Shown: in pieces, positions 16,642 through 24,822 of the stretch | Layout: the number at the start of each line of letters is the position of its first letter | Numbering within the stretch: the first letter of the stretch is position 1 | Notes under the pieces: model-generated | Told to the model about the DNA's origin: nothing | What the model saw: the letters and a program-made list of their open reading frames with translations, nothing else | The model's database searches: none | Assembly (NCBI RefSeq): GCF_013407955.1 | Contig: NZ_JACCBU010000001.1 | Coordinates: 1,426,001-1,490,000, forward strand | DNA length: 64,000 bases | Direction: 5' to 3' | Source: Microlunatus parietis | GTDB taxonomy: Bacteria; Actinomycetota; Actinomycetes; Propionibacteriales; Propionibacteriaceae | Position numbers and translations under genes: made by a program

Positions 16642-17418
16642 ATGAACGAGTCGAGTGTCGCCGACCTGACCGCCCAGCTGCTGGACCTGGGCGTACGGCC
16701 GGGCCGAGTGCTGCTCGTGCACACCTCGTTCCGGGCCGTGCGGCCCGTGCAGGACGGTCCGGCCGGGTTGATCGCCGCACTGCGGTCCGCGCTCGGCCCG
16801 TCGGGGACTCTGGTGATGCCGTCCTGGACCGGCGACGACGACGAGCCGTTCGATCCGGCGTCGACGCCGGCCGATCCTGATCTTGGTGTAGTGGCCGAGA
16901 CGTTCCGGCGCCAGCCCGGCGTGCTGCGCAGTGATCATCCGATGGCGTTCGCCGCCGCCGGCCCGGCCGCGGAGTCGATCACCGCCGACCCGCTGCCGTT
17001 GCCGCCGCACATCCCGGCCAGCCCGGTCGGCCGGGTGCACGACCTGGACGGGCAGGTGCTGCTGCTGGGCGTCGATCACACGGCGAACACCACGCTCCAC
17101 CTGGCCGAGTTGATCGCCGACGTGCCGTACGGGCTGCCGAAGTCCTGCACAGTCCTGGAAGACGGCCGGCCAGTGCGCGTCCCGTACCTGGAGAATGATC
17201 ATTGCTGCCAGCGGTTCGCGCTGGCCGGGGACTGGCTCGCCGACAAGATCAACATCGGCACCGTGGGGCAGGCCCGGGCGACCCTGGTCCGGTCCCGGGA
17301 CATCGTGGACGCTGTCGTACCCAGGCTGCGGGAGGATCCGCTGCTGTTCCTGCACGCGCCGGATGATCACTGCGCCGAGTGCGACGCGGCCCGAGCCAGC
17401 GCCGCCCGACGCTCGTGA
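16642..17418 (+). CDS. Aminoglycoside N(3)-acetyltransferase family protein
   Basis: 258 residues of the AAC(3)/YokD fold. LVHTSFRAV near residue 30, LVMPSWTGDDDEPFDP, the RSDHPMAFAAAG segment near residue 97, and GVDHTANTTLHLAE near 145 match the acetyl-CoA-dependent family. Members include true aminoglycoside-resistance enzymes and chromosomal relatives with other amine substrates, so resistance is not proven. The C-terminus carries a CAEC pair. It follows the F420 gene with no stress-type promoter of its own. Confidence 0.88.
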   Translation: MNESSVADLTAQLLDLGVRPGRVLLVHTSFRAVRPVQDGPAGLIAALRSALGPSGTLVMPSWTGDDDEPFDPASTPADPDLGVVAETFRRQPGVLRSDHPMAFAAAGPAAESITADPLPLPPHIPASPVGRVHDLDGQVLLLGVDHTANTTLHLAELIADVPYGLPKSCTVLEDGRPVRVPYLENDHCCQRFALAGDWLADKINIGTVGQARATLVRSRDIVDAVVPRLREDPLLFLHAPDDHCAECDAARASAARRS

Positions 17419-17436
17419 TCATGAGAGCCTGAGCCC

Positions 17437-18105
17437 ATGGCCGTCATTCACCGCACCACCGTCAAGCCGACCAAGCTCGAACTGCTCACCGCCTGGCTGC
17501 CGACCCGCTCCTGGTACGGCGGAGGCTCGAGCCCGAGCCTCGCCAAGGCCGGCGGTTTCCGGCTCGACGATCCGGCCGGCGAGGTGGGCCTCGAGTTCCT
17601 GGTGACGACCGACGAGTCGGGCGCCCAGCCGGTGACCTACCTGGTTCCGCTCACCTACCGCGGTGCCGCGGTCGACGGCGCGGAGCAGGCGCTGGTCGGG
17701 ACGACGGAACACGGCGTGCTGGGCCGGCGCTGGGTCTACGACGGCTGCCACGACCCGGTGCTGGTCGGCCAGCTGTGGGGCCTGATCGCCGGACGGGTGG
17801 CGGCGCAGGCCCAGAGCGAGAGCCACACCATCGACCGGAACGTCACCCGTTCCTACTCCGGGCCGGCGCTCCCGCCGGGATCGCTTGAGGTCAAAGTCAC
17901 CGACGGCCAGGAGCACACCCTGTTGGCCACGGCCGAGGGGACCACCGTCCGCGTGCACCGGATCCTCCGGCCGACGCCGTCGAGCATCGCGACCCCACCC
18001 GCCGGCGCCGCCGGGCACGTCGGCGGGAGCTGGCAGCCGCCTGGCGGTCGTCGCGTTCAGGGATACTTCGCGACCCTCGAGATCGCCGGTCGCCGCACCG
18101 GCTGA
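17437..18105 (+). CDS. Maltokinase N-terminal cap-like domain protein
   Basis: 222 residues. WLPTRSWYGG near residue 20, the strand-rich middle (VTYLVPLTYRGAAVDGAEQALVG) and HGVLGRRWVYDGCHDP match the N-terminal cap domain of actinobacterial maltokinases, here as a stand-alone protein without the kinase domain. Such stand-alone proteins are common in actinobacteria and have no proven function. It lies 18 bp after the acetyltransferase gene. Confidence 0.75.
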   Translation: MAVIHRTTVKPTKLELLTAWLPTRSWYGGGSSPSLAKAGGFRLDDPAGEVGLEFLVTTDESGAQPVTYLVPLTYRGAAVDGAEQALVGTTEHGVLGRRWVYDGCHDPVLVGQLWGLIAGRVAAQAQSESHTIDRNVTRSYSGPALPPGSLEVKVTDGQEHTLLATAEGTTVRVHRILRPTPSSIATPPAGAAGHVGGSWQPPGGRRVQGYFATLEIAGRRTG

Positions 18106-18153
18106 CCATGATCACCATGGACGACGTCCCGGGCGACGCCTACGGTGATCGAC

Positions 18154-18576
18154 ATGGGACTTCGCATCGGCGCAACGATCATCGACGCTCACGACCCCGG
18201 GCCGGTGGCCCGGTTCTGGGCCGCGGCCCTCGGCTGGGTGATCAGCCACGACCAGGATCCGGAATGGGTGGTCGAGCCGGCCGCCGGAACCCGTGAGGAC
18301 TGTGTGGTGCCGGATCTGTTGATCATCAAGGTGCCGGAACCGAAGACGATCAAGAACCGCCTCCATTTCGATCTTCGCCCGGAGGACCAGGACGTGGAGG
18401 TCGCCCGGCTCGAGGGCCTCGGTGCGACCCGGGTCGACGTCGGCCAGGGTGATCAGCCGTGGGTGGTGATGGCCGACCCGGAGGGCAACGAGTTCTGTGT
18501 CCAGCCCGCTCATCCGCCGGAGCTTCGGGCGGCCTGGCTGCAGGCCTACGAGTCGTACCGGCCGGCCGGCTCCTGA
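18154..18576 (+). CDS. VOC / glyoxalase-like domain protein
   Basis: About 140 residues of the glyoxalase-like fold. It has DPGPVARFWAAALGW near the N-terminus, RLHFDLRPEDQ in the middle and MADPEGNEFCVQP near the C-terminus (the last with a metal-site Glu). The ATG at 18154 is chosen; a GTG at 18145 in the same frame is an alternative. Function unspecific from sequence: a dioxygenase, lyase or drug-binding role is possible. Confidence 0.85.
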   Translation: MGLRIGATIIDAHDPGPVARFWAAALGWVISHDQDPEWVVEPAAGTREDCVVPDLLIIKVPEPKTIKNRLHFDLRPEDQDVEVARLEGLGATRVDVGQGDQPWVVMADPEGNEFCVQPAHPPELRAAWLQAYESYRPAGS

Positions 18577-18604
18577 CCACTGCGCACTGAGGGATCCGAG
18601 GAAG

Positions 18605-20104
18605 TCAGCGGGATCCGTACCGATCGCCCGTGAAGAGCAGGAGGCCGATGATGACGGCCAGAACCGCAGCAAGAGCTGCCGCCGTGAACGCTGACAGGGC
18701 AAGGCCGTTGTTGTAGGCCGCTGCCGCGGCTCCAAGGAGTTCGGCCGCCCGGTCGCCGGGAAGCGTCGAGGCGATCACGGAAGCCTCCGTCACGGAGCGG
18801 GTCGGCGGCTCCCGGCCGGTCAGTTCGTGGCGGTAGACGATGCTGGCCAGCGTGCCCAGCAGGGCGATGCCGACGGCGGTGCCCAACTGGTTGCTCGTCT
18901 CCGAGATGCCGGCAACAGCCCCCGCCCGCTCGTGCGGTGCGTTGTCGAGCACGAAGGAGTTGGCCAGCGTTGCCGTGGCACCACAGCCGGCGATGAGGAG
19001 GGTGTAGCCGCCCAGAAACCCCCAGGCCGTCGAGGCCGACGCGGTCGCACCCGCGATGGCCAGTCCGCTTGCGCAGGTCACCATACCGATCACCAGCAAC
19101 GCCGTCGGCGAGTGCCGGCGCGCCAGGGCGGTGGCCGTTGCAGCGCCGAGGAAGGAACCGGCCATGGGTGGGAGTCCGCACAGGGCTGAGGCCAGCGGGG
19201 ACAGTCCATGCACGGTTTGCAGGTACGGAAACACCAGGACTCCGACGCCGCCCGTGATCGCGGCGACCGTGGTGTTGGCCGCGATGCCCACAGAGAACCG
19301 CCGGCTTCGAAACAGCGACAGGTTCAGCAGGGCGTGCCGCGCCCGCCGCTGCCACGAGATGAAGATGATCAACGCGGCGACGCCGACCGCTGCGGACGCT
19401 GCCGTGACGACCGACGGCCCAGTCTCGATGGTGGACTTGAGGGCCAGGATCGGACCCAGGACCGCGACGAACGAGGCGGCGGCACCGAACAGGTCAAGTC
19501 GTGCCTGGCGGTTCCTCGCCGATTCGGGCACCAGTAGCGGGGCGGCGATCAGAAGGAGCACCATCGGCGGGATGTTGATCAAGAACACCGATCCCCACCA
19601 CCAGTGTTCGAGCAGCACTCCGCCAAGGATGGGGCCGCAGATCGCTCCGGTTGTGAACGTCACCGTCCACGCCCCGAGTGCGGCTCGGCGCTGGTCCTGG
19701 CGCTCGAACATGGTCCTGATCAAGGACAAGGTCGACGGCGCGAGGGTGGCTCCGCCGACCGCGAGCACCGCGCGGCCCAAGATCAACAGTTCACCGTTCG
19801 GCGCGAGGCCGATCAGGGCGGAAGCCGCACCGAAGAGCCCGGCCCCGATCATGAGGAGCCGCCGCCGACCGATGCGGTCGCCGAGACAACCCATGGTGAT
19901 CAACAGGCCGGCCATGACGATGCCGTACGTGTCCATCACCCACAGCCACTGCGCCGGAGTCAGGCTGAGCTGCTCGGAGATCGTCGGGCCGGCGACGAAC
20001 AGGATCGACACGTCCATCGACGCCAGCAACGCGGCGAGGAGAAGGACGCCGAGTCCGCACCAGATCCGGGCCGATGCCCGCGGCGTGGCCTCGTCGATGA
20101 TCAC
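18605..20104 (-). CDS. MFS drug-efflux transporter, DHA2 (EmrB/QacA) family
   Basis: 499 residues with about 14 membrane helices. Motif A appears as GDRIGRRRLLM after helix 2, and the C-motif GAICGPILGG lies in helix 5, which marks proton-antiporters that export drugs. It starts with GTG at 20104, directly opposite a TetR gene, with direct and inverted repeats between them. This is the classic layout of a repressor controlling its own efflux pump. Confidence 0.92.
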   Translation of the reverse strand: MIIDEATPRASARIWCGLGVLLLAALLASMDVSILFVAGPTISEQLSLTPAQWLWVMDTYGIVMAGLLITMGCLGDRIGRRRLLMIGAGLFGAASALIGLAPNGELLILGRAVLAVGGATLAPSTLSLIRTMFERQDQRRAALGAWTVTFTTGAICGPILGGVLLEHWWWGSVFLINIPPMVLLLIAAPLLVPESARNRQARLDLFGAAASFVAVLGPILALKSTIETGPSVVTAASAAVGVAALIIFISWQRRARHALLNLSLFRSRRFSVGIAANTTVAAITGGVGVLVFPYLQTVHGLSPLASALCGLPPMAGSFLGAATATALARRHSPTALLVIGMVTCASGLAIAGATASASTAWGFLGGYTLLIAGCGATATLANSFVLDNAPHERAGAVAGISETSNQLGTAVGIALLGTLASIVYRHELTGREPPTRSVTEASVIASTLPGDRAAELLGAAAAAYNNGLALSAFTAAALAAVLAVIIGLLLFTGDRYGSR

Positions 20105-20112
20105 CTCTAGAT

Positions 20113-20149
20113 CGTACGTCCGTACAAGACGTCTGTCGAACGTACGTCC
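20113..20149. promoter_or_regulatory. Probable TetR operator between efflux and repressor genes
   Basis: CGTACGTCC occurs twice as a direct repeat (20113-20121, 20141-20149). Inside, GTACG-TC-CGTAC (20114-20125) is an inverted repeat. The 67-bp gap holds both start regions, so a dimer bound here would block both promoters. Confidence 0.6.
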
Positions 20150-20171
20150 AAAACGGGCCTAGGATGGTCGC

Positions 20172-20738
20172 GTGAGTCAGCGAGACGATCTGCTCGATGC
20201 GGCGCGGAGACTCCTGGTCGAGAAGGGCTACGACCGGACCACCGCACGGGACCTCGCGGCTGCGGCCGGGTCGCACCTGGGTTCGATCGGCTACCACTTC
20301 GGTTCCAAGGACGCGCTGATGACCGAAGCGACGTTGCTGGCCCAGGGCGCTTGGGGATCGATGGTCGACCAGGCACTCGCCGCCGCGAACGCAGCCAGTC
20401 CGGGGAGAAGGATCGAGATCTGCATCGACACTCTCGCGGCTGCCGTGAAGGAGCAGCGCGGGATCCTCGTGGCCAGCGCCCAGGCGATGACCAAGACCGC
20501 GTTCGACGACGAGCTCCACAGGACCCTGGCCGAAGTCCACGCCGATGCTCGCACCGACTTCGCAGCCCTCGCCCTCGGGACGCCCCGGGACCAGATCGAC
20601 GACCACACGGCTCGCACGCTCGGGTCCACCGTGCACGCGCTCATCGTCGGGTTCAGCATGCAACTGCTCATCGACGAAGACTCCGTGCCGAGCGGATCAG
20701 AGGTTGCGCAAGCCATCCGGACGCTGGCTGGGTGCTGA
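20172..20738 (+). CDS. TetR-family repressor of the efflux pump
   Basis: 188 residues. The N-terminal helix-turn-helix runs from LLDAARRLLVEKGYDRTTARDLAAAAG to GSIGYHFGSKDAL, the standard TetR signature, and the C-terminal helical ligand domain follows. It starts with GTG at 20172. Divergent from the DHA2 pump, so drug-induced derepression is the likely role. Confidence 0.92.
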   Translation: MSQRDDLLDAARRLLVEKGYDRTTARDLAAAAGSHLGSIGYHFGSKDALMTEATLLAQGAWGSMVDQALAAANAASPGRRIEICIDTLAAAVKEQRGILVASAQAMTKTAFDDELHRTLAEVHADARTDFAALALGTPRDQIDDHTARTLGSTVHALIVGFSMQLLIDEDSVPSGSEVAQAIRTLAGC

Positions 20739-20783
20739 AGGGCGCTCTCCCGGCGGCGGTGGCTGATCGATCCGTCCGGCCCA

Positions 20784-20815
20784 GACCTGCCGGAGCGCGA
20801 TCGCCCCGGCAGGTC
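20784..20815. terminator. Bidirectional hairpin terminator
   Basis: GACCTGCCGG (20784-20793) pairs perfectly with CCGGCAGGTC (20806-20815), loop 12 nt. It lies between the convergent TetR and DUF305 genes. Confidence 0.65.
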
Positions 20816-20823
20816 CGCCGAGT

Positions 20824-21459
20824 TCAGAGCCGGTCGAGGATGCCCTCCATCGTGGCGATCTCCTCCTGCTGGGTGGCGATGATCGTCCGGGCCAGCGCGA
20901 TCGCCTCGGCGTTCTTGCCCTGCTCGACCTCGGCCTGCGCCATCCGGACGGCGCCCTGGTGATGTTTGATCATGGCCTCGAGGAACTGCCGCTGTGCCTG
21001 GCCGGCGTCGGTCTCGTCGCGCAGTTCCCGCATCTCCTCCGGCGTCATCATGCCGCCGCCGTCATCGCCGTGATCCATCTGGCTGTGATCGGGCGGCGTC
21101 CCCCACTCCTCCAGCCACCGCTTCATGGTGTCGATCTCGGGTTGCTGGGCGGCCCGGATCTGTTCGGCCAGGGCCTTCACCTCGGGGTCGAGGCCCTGCT
21201 TGGCGAGCAGCGTGTCGCTCATCCAGACCGCCTGCTCGTGGTGCGGGATCATCATCGCGGCGAACGCCACGTCGTCCCGGTTGGCCGGCTTCTCGGCCGC
21301 CGGCGTGGGTGAGGCCGATGCCGGGGTCGGCGGCATCGAGTGGCCGGCCGTCGGCTCCGTACCAGTGCTGCCGCAGGCGGCTCCGGCGATCAAGATCATT
21401 ACCGCCGCAGTGGCGAGGCCGATCCGGCGCGCGGGCGTGCTTCGCATCATGGGATTCAT
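20824..21459 (-). CDS. DUF305 family lipoprotein
   Basis: 211 residues. The signal ends in a lipobox-like AGAACG (Cys29), so it is likely membrane-anchored outside the cell. The DUF305 domain shows its paired His motifs: MMIPHHEQAV near residue 69 and MIKHHQGAVRMA near 165, which may bind copper or another metal. A His/Met-rich linker (HSQMDHGDDGGGMM) adds metal ligands. A DUF6153 gene follows 153 bp upstream on the same strand, a pairing often seen near copper genes. Confidence 0.9.
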   Translation of the reverse strand: MNPMMRSTPARRIGLATAAVMILIAGAACGSTGTEPTAGHSMPPTPASASPTPAAEKPANRDDVAFAAMMIPHHEQAVWMSDTLLAKQGLDPEVKALAEQIRAAQQPEIDTMKRWLEEWGTPPDHSQMDHGDDGGGMMTPEEMRELRDETDAGQAQRQFLEAMIKHHQGAVRMAQAEVEQGKNAEAIALARTIIATQQEEIATMEGILDRL

Positions 21460-21612
21460 CGATGGTTCCTGTCCAGTGTGTTCGCGCGGCGCAGCGCCGT
21501 TCCGAGGGGTGCCGCGCGAGAAGACCGCTCCGGACGGTGACAGGCCGCACAGCGTCCCGATGGCTGGAGCGTGACGCCGGATCGGGTCGTCGAGGCTGTG
21601 GGCCCGGCGCCG

Positions 21613-22047
21613 TCAGGTCCGGCTGATCGCCAGCTCGACGTGCGTCAACGCGGTACGGAAATCGCGCGGAAGGGGGTCCAGGAACGCGGCGGCCCGACGC
21701 CAGCCCGGTGGCGGAGCCGGCCAGGAACCTCCGCGGGTCGGCCGGACGATGCCCCACAGCAGTCCGAACACCATGACGAGCAGACACGACCCGAACAACA
21801 TCACGTGGTCGCCGCAGTCACCGCAGCCGTGCCCTTCACCGACCGGTTGGGCCGGCATCGCCGGGTCCGGCTGGTGCAGGGCGTGCGACCCGTACTCGCC
21901 GTGACCGGACGGCTCCGGGGTGGCGAGCCGATGGTCCACCGACAGCAGATGCATGCCGACCACGCCCGCGACGATCAGCCCGAACAGAACCGCCAGCACC
22001 AGCCGCGTCCGGTACGCGAGCTGGCGGGTTCTCGGCTGAGTCGGCAT
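21613..22047 (-). CDS. DUF6153 family membrane protein
   Basis: 144 residues. Two membrane segments (about 16-34 and 80-97) enclose a loop rich in His and Cys (GHGCGDCGDH), suggesting metal binding outside the membrane. The family is actinobacterial and of unknown function, often found with DUF305 proteins as here. Confidence 0.78.
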   Translation of the reverse strand: MPTQPRTRQLAYRTRLVLAVLFGLIVAGVVGMHLLSVDHRLATPEPSGHGEYGSHALHQPDPAMPAQPVGEGHGCGDCGDHVMLFGSCLLVMVFGLLWGIVRPTRGGSWPAPPPGWRRAAAFLDPLPRDFRTALTHVELAISRT

Positions 22048-22117
22048 CGGGACCCATCATGCCGCGCCGCCGCCGGCCCGCGCAGCCGAGCCCCTGGAAG
22101 GGGCCGCAGGTGGCGAG

Positions 22118-23257
22118 TCAGCCGTTCTCGGAGGTCCAGCGCAGCAGGGCGGCAGCTTCGTCACCGTCGGACAGGACCGAACGGAGCGCGCCCGGAGGCA
22201 GCAACACCACGTCGGCGTCGCTCAGCGCCGCGGCCCGCAACAGCGCGCCGCGGGCCTCGGTCTCGCCCAGGACCTGGGCACCGTAGGTCTCACCGCCCGG
22301 CGTCGCGACCCAGGGCTCCGCGTCGAGCACGGCCAGCCGTTCCTCGGTCGGTTCGTCGGTCAGCACCACGAGGTCGGCCTGAGCCCGCTGCAGGGCCGCC
22401 GCCACCGGTCCGATCCCGGTGACCCCGCCCCGCCGCTGGCTTCCGCGAGTCTCGCTCAACTGCTCCAGCACCGCCTGCTCGGCGCGTCCGTACTCCCCGG
22501 CGATCAGTTCGTCGAGCTTCGCCCGCAACGCGTCGTCGTCCTCGCTGCCGTCCGGGATGCTGTCGATCCGGGTGGCCAGATCGGCCGCGGCGGGCGGCAG
22601 CTGGGTGATCAACAACTGCGCCGCGTGCGTGTCGCCGATCACCGCGATCAGCCGGGAGCCGTCGAGCCGGCGGGCCTCCTCGACGGCCTCGGCCAGCGCA
22701 CCGGTGTTGCGGCGCCAGATCTCCTCCGTGCGGTGCTGGTAGCGGCCCTGCGACCACCCGCCGCCCGGATTCTTGGTGAGGTTCTCCCGGGAGCCGGTGA
22801 CCGTGATCGGCTCGGACCGCTGCCCGTGAGCGCTGTGCCGCCGTACTTCACCGCCGTCGCGGCCGACCACCACAACCAGGTACGGGAAGCGATGTTGATC
22901 ATGACGCAGCAAGGGCAGCACGTCGGGCACCGGGCCCACGGTCGCGAAGCCGGGACCGGCCTCGCTGCCGACCAGCAACTCGTCCAGCCGGACCGCGCCG
23001 GACTCGGCCAGCAGCAACCGGGCCGCCGGCCTGCTCTCGCCGGCGGCCGGCCGGACGGAGTCGACGATCGCCGTCAGGTCGTCCTCGGCGGCGCCCTGCC
23101 GGCGCAGTTCATCCGCGACGTTGTCCGGGATGACGTCCTGGGCGTGCCGGCTGTCCACCGTGCCCGTACCGGCGTCGTAGAACACCGAGCACCACGGCCC
23201 GGCCCGGCGAAAGAGATCGGCCCACCGATGGGCCGGATAAGCAGCGGGTGCTGTCAC
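22118..23257 (-). CDS. baeRF2-domain protein (Rv2629-like, Vms1/release-factor related)
   Basis: 379 residues related to archaeo-eukaryotic release factor domains. The central NPGGGWSQGRYQHRTEEIWRRN stretch near residues 163-185 occupies the catalytic-loop position of release factor-like domains, and RLIAVIGDTHAAQLLITQLP and VVLLPPGALRSVL follow. The mycobacterial relative Rv2629 belongs to the dormancy regulon. Possible peptidyl-tRNA or ribosome-rescue activity is inferred from fold only. It starts 12 bp after a DUF2188 gene and shares its promoter. Confidence 0.85.
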   Translation of the reverse strand: MTAPAAYPAHRWADLFRRAGPWCSVFYDAGTGTVDSRHAQDVIPDNVADELRRQGAAEDDLTAIVDSVRPAAGESRPAARLLLAESGAVRLDELLVGSEAGPGFATVGPVPDVLPLLRHDQHRFPYLVVVVGRDGGEVRRHSAHGQRSEPITVTGSRENLTKNPGGGWSQGRYQHRTEEIWRRNTGALAEAVEEARRLDGSRLIAVIGDTHAAQLLITQLPPAAADLATRIDSIPDGSEDDDALRAKLDELIAGEYGRAEQAVLEQLSETRGSQRRGGVTGIGPVAAALQRAQADLVVLTDEPTEERLAVLDAEPWVATPGGETYGAQVLGETEARGALLRAAALSDADVVLLPPGALRSVLSDGDEAAALLRWTSENG

Positions 23258-23269
23258 GATGATCCCTCC

Positions 23270-23512
23270 TCAGGTACGGGCGCCGGGCGCGCCGTCTGCC
23301 GCGTCGTCGGTGGCGGGGCGGCCCCGGCCACGCTTGACCACGCCGGCGTCGGCGTCGTGCACGATCACCTTCGACGGTTGGCTCTCGGCAGCGCGGTCCA
23401 TCGCTGCCTCCACGGCCAGATGCTTGGAGTGGAAAGCCTCCAGCACGTCACCGTCCTGCACGATCGCCCAGTGACCGGACCTCGGCACCACGTGGAACTC
23501 GGTCTGCACCAT
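23270..23512 (-). CDS. DUF2188 family protein (first copy)
   Basis: About 80 residues. FHVVPRSGHWAIVQDGD then SKHLAVEAAMDRA and SKVIVHDADAGV is the DUF2188 pattern, a small alpha/beta domain of unknown role. The ATG at 23512 places the domain at the N-terminus; an in-frame start at 23566 would add 18 unlike residues. It is 12 bp ahead of the baeRF2 gene. A paralogue lies at 23677-23901. Confidence 0.82.
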   Translation of the reverse strand: MVQTEFHVVPRSGHWAIVQDGDVLEAFHSKHLAVEAAMDRAAESQPSKVIVHDADAGVVKRGRGRPATDDAADGAPGART

Positions 23513-23634
23513 GTCGCCATGCCTCGCCTTCGCGCCGGACTCCTTCGACGCGCCCAAAGGGGCCACGGGGGGACTTGGCCGTGAACGCGTCGAAGGTCCC
23601 AGCCGAGGAACCGGTAGCGTTCCTCGTCCTGCAC

Positions 23635-23659
23635 GTACCCGCAGGGGTCGTGCGGAAAC
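23635..23659 (-). promoter_or_regulatory. SigB/SigF-type promoter of the DUF2188-baeRF2 operon
   Basis: Minus strand GTTT (23656-23659), 15 nt, GGGTAC (23635-23640). The first gene starts 123 nt downstream, leaving a leader in which I recognise nothing. Confidence 0.5.
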
Positions 23660-23676
23660 ACTTCCGGCCTGGGCCG

Positions 23677-23901
23677 TTAGCCGCGCGGGGGAAACGGGTC
23701 GTCCTGGTAGGTGAACTCGTCCTGGATCTGGCCGTCCTCACCGTGGACGACCACCTGGGACGGCTTCGAGCGGCCGGCCGCTTCCCGGGCCAACTCGACC
23801 GCCTTCTCCTTGGTGTCGCTGGTCGCGACCCCGACCTCGTCCTTCTCGACGTGCCAGTGTCCGCTCCGCGGAACCACATGCAGCACCGTGCGATCCATCA
23901 C
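23677..23901 (-). CDS. DUF2188 family protein (second copy)
   Basis: 74 residues. LHVVPRSGHWHVEKDEVGV, the Lys/Glu-rich helix and SQVVVHGEDGQIQDEFTYQDDPFPPR match DUF2188 and the gene upstream of baeRF2. AGGAGGG precedes a GTG at 23901, with an ATG at 23898 as the alternative. A GGGTAC box lies upstream, but the matching GTTT is absent. Confidence 0.8.
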   Translation of the reverse strand: MMDRTVLHVVPRSGHWHVEKDEVGVATSDTKEKAVELAREAAGRSKPSQVVVHGEDGQIQDEFTYQDDPFPPRG

Positions 23902-23991
23902 CCATCACCCTCCTCGGTCAGAACTGTCACCGCTGACGTACCCACTTCGGGCGGGTCGCAGCAGATGATCATGGTTCGAGTTGCGGACCCG

Positions 23992-24017
23992 GGTTGATCA
24001 CGGCCGGTGCCGGGTAC
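23992..24017 (+). promoter_or_regulatory. SigB/SigF-type promoter of the PRC-barrel gene
   Basis: GGTT (23992-23995), 16 nt, GGGTAC (24012-24017). The gene starts 43 nt downstream with its own ribosome site. Confidence 0.55.
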
Positions 24018-24060
24018 GTACGCCTCCGGAACGACATCCGCAGGAGGGAGTGAGTGTGCG

Positions 24061-24444
24061 ATGAACACCGAGAACTGGGAGGCCTGGAGCTTCCGGGCCA
24101 TGGCCGGTGAGGCCGGTGTGCAGGCCGAGAACCTGGTGGGGTTCGAGGTCGAGGCGACCGACGGCGGCATCGGCAAGATCGTCAACGGCTCGACCGACGA
24201 AGGCAGCAGCTGGATCGTGGTGGACACCGGCCCGTGGATCTTCGGCCGCCAGGTCGTCCTCCCGGCCGGCACCATCAACCGGGTCGACACCGACGAGGAG
24301 AAGGTCTACCTGGACCTCACCAAGGACCAGGTCAAGGATTCCCCGCCGCCGACCGAGGAGTCGGCCACCCCGGATGACGAGTACCGCGGAATCCTCGGCA
24401 CCTACTACGGCGGAATCTACGGGCCCCGCGGCAGCGGGTACTGA
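24061..24444 (+). CDS. PRC-barrel domain protein
   Basis: 127 residues. LVGFEVEATDGGIGKIVNGS, SSWIVVDTGPW and VVLPAGTINRVDTDEEKVYLDLT form one PRC-barrel beta-domain, known from photosynthetic reaction centres and RimM, and common as small stress proteins in actinobacteria. The tail YRGILGTYYGGIYG is rich in Gly and Tyr. AGGAGGGAG precedes the ATG. It heads a two-gene unit closed by a hairpin. Confidence 0.87.
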   Translation: MNTENWEAWSFRAMAGEAGVQAENLVGFEVEATDGGIGKIVNGSTDEGSSWIVVDTGPWIFGRQVVLPAGTINRVDTDEEKVYLDLTKDQVKDSPPPTEESATPDDEYRGILGTYYGGIYGPRGSGY

Positions 24445-24469
24445 GACCGGCACGACGACGAAAGGACAC

Positions 24470-24757
24470 ATGATCATGGCAACCGGTGAGACCGGCTTCG
24501 ACGACGTCACCTTCGACCTGATCTCCGTGCAGTATCACGCGCTGAAGGCCGGGCACGACTACGGCCAGTACGTCCGCGACGCCAAGAACGCCGGTGAGGA
24601 CGAGATCGCCGCGTTCTTCGAACAGGTCATGGCCGAGGACTCCGAACGAGCCCATCGCTGCCACGAGTTCCTGGCGAGGTTCGGCGGCACCGACAACACC
24701 CGGCCCCGGCAGGAGGACCCGGTCGCGATGGCGGGCAACACGGCTGCCACCGAGTAA
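24470..24757 (+). CDS. Small helical protein after the PRC-barrel gene
   Basis: 95 residues. FDLISVQYHALKAGHDYGQYVRDA and EIAAFFEQVMAEDSERAHRCHEFLARF form two amphipathic helices with His and Glu spaced as in ferritin-like bundles, but too short for a full one. Metal binding is only a guess. AAAGGA lies before ATGATCATG; the first ATG (24470) is used, and the second (24476) has better spacing. Same transcript as the PRC-barrel gene. Confidence 0.75.
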   Translation: MIMATGETGFDDVTFDLISVQYHALKAGHDYGQYVRDAKNAGEDEIAAFFEQVMAEDSERAHRCHEFLARFGGTDNTRPRQEDPVAMAGNTAATE

Positions 24758-24765
24758 CCGGACGA

Positions 24766-24794
24766 TCGCTTGCCGCCCTCCCGGCGGCAAGCGA
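24766..24794. terminator. Bidirectional hairpin terminator
   Basis: TCGCTTGCCGCC (24766-24777) pairs perfectly with GGCGGCAAGCGA (24783-24794) across a 5-nt loop. It lies between this operon and the convergent GNAT gene and marks the end of the stress island. Confidence 0.75.
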
Positions 24795-24822
24795 CACATG
24801 CCCCCGGAGCCCGAGCCCTTGA

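Noticed and set aside
23513..23676. A small protein starting at 23661 in the leader of the DUF2188 gene
   Set aside because: The first 30 residues look protein-like, but no ribosome site or family is seen and the frame runs through the DUF2188 gene out of phase.
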